Part shown: positions 1 through 6,457 of the stretch, in pieces
Position numbering within the stretch: the first letter of the stretch is position 1
Layout: every line of letters begins with the position of its first letter
Source: an uncultured Erysipelotrichaceae bacterium
GTDB lineage: Bacteria; Bacillota_I; Bacilli_A; Acholeplasmatales; Anaeroplasmataceae
Direction: 5' to 3'
NCBI GenBank assembly: GCA_902783745.1
Contig: CACZRY010000016.1
Coordinates: 1-17,580 of the forward strand
Length of the DNA stretch: 17,580 nucleotides
The notes under the pieces: model-generated
Database searches by the model: none
The model's input: only the letters and a program-made list of their open reading frames with translations
What the model was told of the DNA's origin: nothing
Position numbers and translations under genes: made by a program

Positions 1-15
1 AAAGGAGTGATATTT

Positions 16-2064
16 ATGGCTGATGTAAAAATCAGAAACATTTCAGTACTTGGCCACTTAGGGAGTGGTAAGACTACCTTAGTAGAGTCTTTATATTCTC
101 TTACTACAGGTAAAGAAAAGGGTGTTGTAGAAAAAGGTACTACAATATCAGATTATTTAACTGAAGAGAAGGCAAAAATGTCTTCAATTAATTCAGCAAT
201 CGTACCAATTGAATTTAATGGATATAAGATTAATTTGATTGATGTACCTGGTAGTGATGATTTCGTTGGTGAAGCTATTGCGGCTGTACAAATTTGTAAA
301 GGTGCAGTTTTAGTAATTAACGCATCTGCAGGTGTTGAGGTACAAACTGTTAAGCATTATCATATGCTAAGAAAGAGAAACATTCCAACAATTATCTATG
401 TTAATAAGATGGATAAGGAGAATATTAAATTCGAAAAAATTTTAGATGAAATTAGAGAAAAGTTAGGTAAGCAGGCAATTCCATTCTGTTATCCTATGGG
501 ACATGAGGATGAATTTGATGGATTTGTAAACTGTGTAACTTTAAAAGCAAGAAAATATAATGGTAAGGATTGTGTTGATGCAGAAATTTATCCTGAAAAG
601 AGAGCTAAGGTATTTGAATTACATAATACAATGATCGAAGCCGTTGCATCAACTGATGAAGCATTACTTGAAAAATTCTTTGGTGGTGAACAATTGACTA
701 AAGAAGAAATTCAAACTGGATTAAGAAATGGTGTTTTAAATGGTGAATTAACACCTGTCTTAGTTGGTTCTGCAACTAAAAATATTGGTCTTCATACAAT
801 GCTTCAAATGTTTATTGATTATCTTCCAAATCCAAGTGATTTAATGCCACTTAATGCAGAAGATAACAATTCTAATATCGTAGAAAGAAAAACTGTTGAT
901 GAGGAACCAGCATCAGCATTTATATTTAAGACAAATGTAGATCCATATAGTGGAGTCACATCTATATTTAAGGTAAATTCTGGTGTTATTAAGCAAGGAG
1001 ATACATTATATGTATCAGATCTTGATAAGACTGTAGTTATATCTCAATTATATAGTATCTGTGGTAATAAGCTAAATCCAATTAAAGAAATTCATGCTGG
1101 CGATATCGGTGCAGTTACTAAAATAGATGGCTTAAAAACTTCAATGACTTTATCTGATCCTAAGAATATTGTTAAATATCCTAAGATTAATGCACCAAGT
1201 GCAGTTTACTATAAGGCTTTAGTACCACATTCTAAGGCTGATGAGGATAAGATGAGTCAGGTTATCCAAAAGTTTATGTTAGAAGATGATTCACTAGAAT
1301 TAAAGAGAAATGTCGAAACTAACCAACAGCTTATTGGTACAACATCTTTAGGACACTTAAATTATATTCTTGATAGAATGAATAATACTTATAAGCTTAA
1401 GGTTGATGTTGAAGATGTGAAAATTGTTTATCGTGAAACAATTAGAGCAAGAGCAACAGGTAATGGTAGATATATTAAGCAATCTGGTGGTTCTGGATTC
1501 TATGGTGTTGTTGAAATGGATTTCGAACCTCAAGAAACATCTTCATTCTCTGAAGAAGTATTTGGTGGCGCAGTACCTAAGAATTATTTCCCTGCAGTAG
1601 AAAAGGGATTCTTTGAAGCACTAGAAAAAGGTTTACTTGCAGGATTCCCAGTAATTGGCGTTCATGCAATATTAAAGGATGGTAAATATCACCCAGTTGA
1701 TTCAAATGAACTAGCATTTAAGATGGCTGCAAAGCTAGCATTTAAAGATGCATACTTTAATTGTAAGCCAGTTATTTTAGAACCTATGTGCTTAATAAAT
1801 GTTAATGTATCTTCTAATGATGTTGGTGCTGTATTATCAGACTTAAATCAAAGAAGAGCTAAAGTTATTGATATGGGTGTTTCATCTACAGGTAACCAAA
1901 AGATTACAGCGGTAGTACCTGAGGCTGAAATATTAGAATATGTAAATGACTTAAAGAGTATTACACAAGGCTCTGGATTCTTCAATAGAGAGTTCTATGG
2001 CTATGAAGAAGCTCCATATAATGTTCAAGAAAATTTAAAGAAAGCTTATAAAGCAGAAGAATAA
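16..2064 (+). CDS. EF-G-like translational GTPase (EF-G2/FusA2-type)
   Basis: A 682-residue protein of the elongation factor G superfamily, about the normal EF-G length. The G domain shows P-loop GHLGSGKT (about residues 13-20), DVPG (76-79), NKMD (130-133) and GSAT (near 256). Domain IV shows QSGGSGFYG in place of the usual QSGGRGQYG, and the C-terminal domain V is present. The P-loop is not the AHIDAGKT of housekeeping EF-G, and the switch I RGITI element reads KMSSI, so the conserved threonine is serine. These features suit the EF-G-like (FusA2/EF-G2) group, whose role is less settled than the canonical ribosomal translocase. The Tet(M)-type tetracycline protection family is less likely, because its AHVDAGKT P-loop is absent. 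The start is ATG at 16, with AAGGAG at 2-7 and 8-nt spacing. An in-frame GTG at 7 overlaps that site. The promoter lies outside the window, and no terminator follows. Confidence 0.88.
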   Translation: MADVKIRNISVLGHLGSGKTTLVESLYSLTTGKEKGVVEKGTTISDYLTEEKAKMSSINSAIVPIEFNGYKINLIDVPGSDDFVGEAIAAVQICKGAVLVINASAGVEVQTVKHYHMLRKRNIPTIIYVNKMDKENIKFEKILDEIREKLGKQAIPFCYPMGHEDEFDGFVNCVTLKARKYNGKDCVDAEIYPEKRAKVFELHNTMIEAVASTDEALLEKFFGGEQLTKEEIQTGLRNGVLNGELTPVLVGSATKNIGLHTMLQMFIDYLPNPSDLMPLNAEDNNSNIVERKTVDEEPASAFIFKTNVDPYSGVTSIFKVNSGVIKQGDTLYVSDLDKTVVISQLYSICGNKLNPIKEIHAGDIGAVTKIDGLKTSMTLSDPKNIVKYPKINAPSAVYYKALVPHSKADEDKMSQVIQKFMLEDDSLELKRNVETNQQLIGTTSLGHLNYILDRMNNTYKLKVDVEDVKIVYRETIRARATGNGRYIKQSGGSGFYGVVEMDFEPQETSSFSEEVFGGAVPKNYFPAVEKGFFEALEKGLLAGFPVIGVHAILKDGKYHPVDSNELAFKMAAKLAFKDAYFNCKPVILEPMCLINVNVSSNDVGAVLSDLNQRRAKVIDMGVSSTGNQKITAVVPEAEILEYVNDLKSITQGSGFFNREFYGYEEAPYNVQENLKKAYKAEE

Positions 2065-2113
2065 ACTATTATTTTTAAATTAATTATGATAAAATTTCCT
2101 TGGTGATTTAAAT

Positions 2114-2452
2114 ATGGCAGATAATAATCAAGAATTATACGCCAATAAATATAGAAGTCACCAAAGAAAATTAATATTAGTATTAGCAATAATTTTAATT
2201 ATCTTTGGTATTACTTTTATTGGTGTTGGCTTATTTTTAATTATTTATAATTATGATAAAACAATTCTTACAATCGGAATAATAATGATTGTTGCAGGTA
2301 TATTTGATATACCACTTTCATTAAAATTTATTAAGGTTGCAAGACAAAAAATTGATTCTTATTCGGATCAAGAAGCATATAAAAGGTACTTAAAAATCTA
2401 TGGATTACAATCAATAGAAAAAGGAGAATCTAAAGATGAAAAAGAAATTTAG
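2114..2452 (+). CDS. Small two-helix membrane protein, unknown function
   Basis: A 112-residue protein that I do not recognise. The N-terminus is short and polar and ends in a basic patch (KYRSHQRK). Two hydrophobic segments follow, about residues 20-44 and 51-70, separated by a tight polar turn (NYDKT). The C-terminal tail of about 40 residues is charged and probably cytoplasmic. GGTGAT at 2102-2107 serves as the ribosome binding site. The gene starts 49 nt after the EF-G-like gene. A weak -10-like TATGATAAAAT lies in that gap with no convincing -35, so it is probably read through from upstream. Its end overlaps the next gene by 17 nt, suggesting translational coupling with the lipoprotein and a shared envelope-related setting. 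It is the only gene here ending in TAG. Confidence 0.72.
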   Translation: MADNNQELYANKYRSHQRKLILVLAIILIIFGITFIGVGLFLIIYNYDKTILTIGIIMIVAGIFDIPLSLKFIKVARQKIDSYSDQEAYKRYLKIYGLQSIEKGESKDEKEI

Positions 2453-2804
2453 TTTTATTGCAATAATTTTTGCTTTCATAACTTTGTTTACATTATCTTC
2501 TTGTAATATGAATTCATATAATGATGGTTTAGAAGAATGTAAAAAATTAATTGAAGAAGAATTTGTTAATGATTCTATTGAATATGAATCATATACTTAT
2601 GTATATGAAAGAGTTGTTATCACAAATAATCAAGAAGATAGAAACTATTATTATGAAGTCAAATTTAAAGTAGATAACGAAGAAGAAATTAGATACTTTT
2701 CATATAAAAATAAACAAATATCTAATATTTCAAAAGAAGAATATGATGATATTTATAATTTAGTAAATAGTGGAAAAGTATCTGGTAGAATTGTAAATTT
2801 ATAA
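2436..2804 (+). CDS. Small lipoprotein, unknown function
   Basis: A 122-residue protein with a clear lipoprotein signal peptide: basic MKKK, a hydrophobic core to about residue 19, and a lipobox LSSC with the lipidated cysteine at position 23. After processing it would be anchored to the outer face of the membrane. The mature part of about 100 residues is acidic and rich in Asn, Tyr and Glu, with alternating polar/aromatic stretches typical of a beta-rich extracytoplasmic domain. I see no known motif in it. AAGGAG at 2421-2426 with 9-nt spacing supports the ATG at 2436, which lies inside the preceding gene. A bidirectional terminator follows 8 nt after the stop. Confidence 0.75.
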   Translation: MKKKFSFIAIIFAFITLFTLSSCNMNSYNDGLEECKKLIEEEFVNDSIEYESYTYVYERVVITNNQEDRNYYYEVKFKVDNEEEIRYFSYKNKQISNISKEEYDDIYNLVNSGKVSGRIVNL

Positions 2805-2811
2805 GAATAAA

Positions 2812-2845
2812 AAAGAGGTTCAGTTTATATAACATGAACCTCTTT
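2812..2845. terminator. Bidirectional intrinsic terminator between convergent genes
   Basis: A perfect 11-bp stem pairs 2812-2822 with 2835-2845 around a 12-nt loop. Read on minus it runs into six T, giving a good terminator for yneF. On plus the T-run is only three, so it is weaker for the lipoprotein gene. Confidence 0.85.
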
Positions 2846-2849
2846 ATCA

Positions 2850-3092
2850 TTAGTCTTTCTTTTCAGAATTTTTCTTAGCATTGTTCATACTATTCATAAC
2901 AGCACGAACTTGCTTTTCTGATGGTGTACGACCCATCTGAGTCATCATAGCACGAATCATATCCTCATTAATAGGTGGATTCTTTTCTAAAGTGCGTTCG
3001 AATATCTTTCTTGTAATAAAGAAAGTTGCAACTCCGACTACAATAATAAGTAATAAAACAATTACTATAAATTGCCAAATTTCTAACCACAT
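2850..3092 (-). CDS. yneF: YneF family (UPF0154) small membrane protein
   Basis: An 80-residue single-span membrane protein. A hydrophobic segment covers about residues 5-27, followed by a basic and charged cytoplasmic tail. The tail carries the family signature: KNPPINEDMIRAMMTQMG, then RTPSEKQVRAVMNSM. I recognise this as UPF0154, typified by Bacillus YneF, a conserved but poorly understood protein of low-GC Gram-positives. GAGGTGA lies just upstream of the ATG on the minus strand, and a sigma-A promoter is visible. It converges on the lipoprotein gene across a shared terminator. Its proximity to plsY and parEC resembles the yne region of Bacillus, although the detailed order differs. Confidence 0.9.
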   Translation of the reverse strand: MWLEIWQFIVIVLLLIIVVGVATFFITRKIFERTLEKNPPINEDMIRAMMTQMGRTPSEKQVRAVMNSMNNAKKNSEKKD

Positions 3093-3114
3093 AGTATTTC
3101 ACCTCAACGTCTAT

Positions 3115-3143
3115 ATTTTACACTTTATAATATTTATTTTCAA
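3115..3143 (-). promoter_or_regulatory. Sigma-A promoter for yneF
   Basis: On the minus strand, TTGAAA (3138-3143) is followed after exactly 17 bp by TAAAAT (3115-3120), 22 bp before the yneF start codon. Confidence 0.65.
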
Positions 3144-3217
3144 TTGTTAATTATAATTCTTATTATATAGTTAAAATATAAATTTTAAAATATGATAAAT
3201 TCAATATTATGTTATTA

Positions 3218-3247
3218 TAGACTAACTAAACTTTTAAATGCTATAAT
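3218..3247 (+). promoter_or_regulatory. Probable promoter for the ferredoxin gene
   Basis: TATAAT at 3242-3247 matches the -10 consensus. The -35 is weak, TAGACT at 3218-3223, with 18-bp spacing. The ferredoxin ribosome binding site follows 16 bp downstream. Confidence 0.5.
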
Positions 3248-3278
3248 TAAAGTACCAAGAATAAAGGAGGATTTTATT

Positions 3279-3449
3279 ATGCCTAGAAAAGTTATGGAAG
3301 ATACTTGTATCGCTTGTGGTGCTTGTGCAGGTGAATGCCCTGTTAACGCAATTACAGTAGAAGATGTTTCTCATATCGACCCTGATACTTGCATTGATTG
3401 TGGTTCTTGCCAAGGTGTATGCCCTGTAGATGCAATCGTTGAAGAATAA
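3279..3449 (+). CDS. 2[4Fe-4S] ferredoxin
   Basis: A 56-residue clostridial-type ferredoxin and soluble low-potential electron carrier. Two CxxCxxCxxxCP motifs bind one [4Fe-4S] cluster each: Cys10, 13, 16, 20 in CIACGACAGECP, and Cys38, 41, 44, 48 in CIDCGSCQGVCP. The halves are the usual internal duplication, and the length is typical. In anaerobes such proteins carry electrons for enzymes such as pyruvate:ferredoxin oxidoreductase or hydrogenase; the actual partner is not visible here. The start is ATG 3279, preceded by AAAGGAGG at 3263-3270 with 8-nt spacing. An in-frame ATG at 3192 would add 29 residues with no ribosome binding site, upstream of the promoter, so I reject it. The gene stands alone between a promoter and a strong terminator. 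Confidence 0.95.
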   Translation: MPRKVMEDTCIACGACAGECPVNAITVEDVSHIDPDTCIDCGSCQGVCPVDAIVEE

Positions 3450-3460
3450 TTAAACGTTAG

Positions 3461-3488
3461 AAAAGAGGTCATTTAGGACCTCTTTTTT
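3461..3488. terminator. Strong intrinsic terminator after ferredoxin
   Basis: A perfect 10-bp stem pairs 3461-3470 with 3477-3486 around a 6-nt loop, ending in a run of six T (3483-3488). An outer CGTTA/TTAACG pairing can extend it. The A-run on the 5' side makes it usable on the minus strand too, behind plsY. Confidence 0.9.
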
Positions 3489-3495
3489 AACGCAT

Positions 3496-3525
3496 AAAAA
3501 AATCTAGAAATTAGCTTTCTAGATT
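3496..3525 (-). terminator. plsY terminator overlapping its stop codon
   Basis: On the minus strand a 10-bp perfect stem (3516-3525 with 3501-3510) is followed by a T-run (3496-3502). The 5-nt loop at 3511-3515 contains the plsY stop codon, so the last codons form the ascending arm. Confidence 0.75.
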
Positions 3526-4326
3526 TTCTTTATTTTCTAAATTATTTTGTTCTTCTAATTTAGCTTTTGCTAAAGCTTCTTTTTTCTCTTTTTTTGCTTT
3601 CTTAAAATTAGATTCTGTACCATTTAATAATCTCTTATAATTTTTGATATGTTTAATGATTATTAATAATCCCATTACACAGAATAGAATACATAATCCT
3701 AATCCTGGATTTGAAATATAGTATTCTAAAAAATTAGTAGATGATCCATAAGGAAGACCAAATGCGAATAATAACCAGCCTGTTGTAACAACTGTTAATG
3801 TTGCACCTGTAGAAGCAAGTGAAACATAACCTGTAATATATAAAATAAGTAAGAATACAATTAAACAGTTAATTGCTGACATAGGAGATAATACTAATAC
3901 AACTCCTAATGAAGTTGCAACAGCCTTACCACCTTTAAACTTTAAGAATATTGAGAATGAATGTCCTATAATTGCTGCAGCACCATACCATAAATATTCT
4001 ATTGGTGTATGATATACATTTAAAGCTTTTAATAGCATCATTATTAATATAATTAAAGCACCTTTAAATACATCAAAGAAGAATACTAAGAATCCAACTG
4101 GTTTACCTAATACTCTGATTGCGTTTGTTGAACCTATATTCTTACTACCATATTCTCTAATATCCTTATGGCATATAAGTTTACCTATAACAACTCCAAA
4201 AGGTATAGAACCTATTAGGTATGATATTATGATTGCACATACACAAATAATATAATTTATTACATCACCTGAAGAAGTTCTTCCTAATGCTTCAACAGTA
4301 GTAGTAATTGTATCCAAAAAATTCAT
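3511..4326 (-). CDS. plsY: Acyl-phosphate:glycerol-3-phosphate acyltransferase PlsY
   Basis: An integral membrane enzyme that transfers the acyl group from acyl-phosphate to sn-glycerol-3-phosphate, the first acylation step of phospholipid synthesis in most Gram-positives. All three family motifs are visible: SYLIGSIPFGVVIGK; YGSKNIGSTNAIRVLGKPVG; and GHSFSIFLKFKGGKAVATSLG. They are interleaved with several hydrophobic spans, and the fold ends at KHIKNYKRLLNGTE. The protein is 271 residues, longer than the usual 200 or so. The excess is an N-terminal extension of about 20 residues and a charged Lys/Glu-rich C-terminal tail of about 35. I chose the second ATG (4324-4326): GAGG lies 8 nt before it but only 2 nt before the ATG at 4330-4332. 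It is transcribed divergently from parE, the arrangement I know from Bacillus and Staphylococcus. Confidence 0.95.
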   Translation of the reverse strand: MNFLDTITTTVEALGRTSSGDVINYIICVCAIIISYLIGSIPFGVVIGKLICHKDIREYGSKNIGSTNAIRVLGKPVGFLVFFFDVFKGALIILIMMLLKALNVYHTPIEYLWYGAAAIIGHSFSIFLKFKGGKAVATSLGVVLVLSPMSAINCLIVFLLILYITGYVSLASTGATLTVVTTGWLLFAFGLPYGSSTNFLEYYISNPGLGLCILFCVMGLLIIIKHIKNYKRLLNGTESNFKKAKKEKKEALAKAKLEEQNNLENKENLES

Positions 4327-4350
4327 AAACATTACCTCTAAACATAAAAG

Positions 4351-4379
4351 ATTATACTATAAGAAAAATCCATAGTCAA
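4351..4379 (-). promoter_or_regulatory. Sigma-A promoter for plsY
   Basis: On the minus strand, TTGACT (4374-4379) and a perfect TATAAT (4351-4356) are separated by exactly 17 bp, 24 bp before the chosen start codon. Confidence 0.75.
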
Positions 4380-4469
4380 AATTATTTATAACAAGAAACT
4401 ATAAAATTTCATTTTATAATAAAAAAATCTTATTAAATAAATAAAAATTATAAAAATATTTTTATTTCA

Positions 4470-4498
4470 TTGAGAATAATCCCCCTTTATGTTAATAT
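4470..4498 (+). promoter_or_regulatory. Probable promoter for parE-parC
   Basis: TTGAGA (4470-4475) and TAATAT (4493-4498) are separated by 17 bp, 30 bp upstream of the parE start. The spacer holds an unusual CCCCC in otherwise AT-only DNA. Confidence 0.55.
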
Positions 4499-4528
4499 AA
4501 AAAATATGATTGGAAAGAGAGTGATTAA

Positions 4529-6457
4529 ATGGCTAAGAACACTTATGATGACAGCTCCATTCAAGTCCTTGAAGGATTAGAGCATGTTAGAAAGCGTCCT
4601 GGTATGTACATTGGTTCAACTGATGAGCGTGGATTACACCATTTAGTATGGGAAATAGTCGATAACTCAATTGATGAAGCAATTAACGGATATGGACGTG
4701 AAATTGATGTTACAATCAATGAAGATAACTCTATTACAGTTTTAGATAATGGACGTGGAGTTCCATGTGGACAACATAAAACTGGTAAAAATACTATGGA
4801 AATTATTTACACACAGCTTAATGCAGGTGGTAAATTTGGTGAAGGTGGATATAAGACATCAGGAGGCTTACATGGTGTAGGTGCATCTGTTGTTAACGCA
4901 CTTTCAAAATATATGATAGTTAAATCATATCGTGAAGGAAAGATTCATCAAATTAAATTTGAAAATGGTGGTAAAGAAGTATCTAAAGTAGAAATATTAG
5001 GAGATACTAAAAGAACTGGTACAGAGGTTACTTTTAAACCTGATGCATCAATCTTTACAACTACTGTTTATAATTATGACACAATCAAAACTAGATTGAG
5101 AGAATCTGCCTTTTTAATTAAGGATTTAAAGATTGTACTTAATGATAAAAGAAAAAAGAAAACAGAAGAATTTTGTTACCATGATGGTATAAGTGAATTT
5201 GCTGATTTCTTATCTGAAGGTAAAAAGCCTCTACATAAGCCAGCATATTTTGAAGGTGTATATCCTGTAACAGAAAAGGATTCTATTGAAGTTGAAGTTG
5301 CACTACAATTCACTGAAACATATTCTGAAACTATTTTATCATTTGTTAATAATGTTAAGACTGGAGATGGCGGAACACATGTTACCGGTTTTAAGTCTGC
5401 ATTAACAAAAGCATTTAATGATTATGCTCATAAGATGAATTTAATTAAAGCAAATGTTACACTTGATGGTTCTGACTTACGTACTGCTATGACTGCAGTC
5501 GTATCAGTAAGAATTGGTGAAGCATTACTTGAATTCGAAGGACAAACTAAGGGTAAACTTGGTACTCCATCTGCAAAAACTGCAGTAGAAAATATTGTAT
5601 CAGAAAAGCTTGGCTATTTCTTAATGGAAAATAAGCAACTTGCAGAAAGTATTGTTGCTAAGGCATTAAGAGAAGCACAAGGACGTGAGGAAGCAAGAAA
5701 AGCACGTGAGCGTGCAAGAATGGATCGCCATGAAAAAGCTGAAAGAAATATTAGTGAAAAGCTTGCACCAACAAGTGAGAAGAATAAAGAAATAAATGAA
5801 TTATATTTAGTAGAGGGTGATTCTGCCGGTGGTTCTGCAAAGCAAGGACGTGATAGAAGATTCCAAGCTATTCTTCCATTAAGAGGTAAAGTTTTAAATA
5901 CAGAAAAAGCTAATGCTGAATCTGCATTAAAGAATGAAGAAATTGCAACAATGATTTATACAATTGGTGCTGATTATGGTGTTAACTTTGATTTAAAGAA
6001 ATGTAATTATAAGAAAGTCATTATCATGACCGATGCCGATGATGATGGTGCACATATTCAAGTATTATTATTAACATTCTTCTTTAGATATATGAGACAG
6101 CTTGTTGAGGATGGTAGAATTTATTTAGCCCTACCTCCACTTTATAAGATTACAAAACGTGGTAAAAAGGAAGAAATTTTATATGCTTGGAGTAATGAAG
6201 AGCGTGATAAGATTTTAAAGGAAGCTAAATGTCCAACAATCCTTCAAAGATACAAAGGATTAGGTGAGATGAATGCTGAACAGCTTTGGGATACTACTAT
6301 GAATCCAGAAACTCGTACTTTAGTACAAGTTTCAATTGATGATGCAGCTGAAGCTGAAAATCAAATTGAAGTATTAATGGGTAACGATTCAGCAAGAAGA
6401 AGAGACTGGTTAGAAAACCATGTATCATTCACTTTAGAAGAGGAGGATACTGACTAA
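4529..6457 (+). CDS. parE: DNA topoisomerase IV subunit B (ParE)
   Basis: A 642-residue ATPase subunit of topoisomerase IV, which with ParC decatenates daughter chromosomes. The N-terminal GHKL ATPase shows EIVDNSIDEA (Glu42 and Asn46, base catalysis and Mg binding), LDNGRGVP near 72-79, and the GGLHGVGASVVNALS lid. A transducer domain follows. The TOPRIM domain has EGDSAGG (Glu429, Asp431), PLRGKVLNTEKA and DADDDGAH (Asp502, Asp504), and the end is RYKGLGEMNAEQLW. Length matches ParE/GrlB. ParE and GyrB are close relatives; the ParE call rests on the adjacent ParC and on divergent plsY. GAGAGTGATT precedes the ATG. The stop overlaps the parC start by one base (TAATG), giving stop/restart coupling and balanced subunits. 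Confidence 0.95.
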   Translation: MAKNTYDDSSIQVLEGLEHVRKRPGMYIGSTDERGLHHLVWEIVDNSIDEAINGYGREIDVTINEDNSITVLDNGRGVPCGQHKTGKNTMEIIYTQLNAGGKFGEGGYKTSGGLHGVGASVVNALSKYMIVKSYREGKIHQIKFENGGKEVSKVEILGDTKRTGTEVTFKPDASIFTTTVYNYDTIKTRLRESAFLIKDLKIVLNDKRKKKTEEFCYHDGISEFADFLSEGKKPLHKPAYFEGVYPVTEKDSIEVEVALQFTETYSETILSFVNNVKTGDGGTHVTGFKSALTKAFNDYAHKMNLIKANVTLDGSDLRTAMTAVVSVRIGEALLEFEGQTKGKLGTPSAKTAVENIVSEKLGYFLMENKQLAESIVAKALREAQGREEARKARERARMDRHEKAERNISEKLAPTSEKNKEINELYLVEGDSAGGSAKQGRDRRFQAILPLRGKVLNTEKANAESALKNEEIATMIYTIGADYGVNFDLKKCNYKKVIIMTDADDDGAHIQVLLLTFFFRYMRQLVEDGRIYLALPPLYKITKRGKKEEILYAWSNEERDKILKEAKCPTILQRYKGLGEMNAEQLWDTTMNPETRTLVQVSIDDAAEAENQIEVLMGNDSARRRDWLENHVSFTLEEEDTD

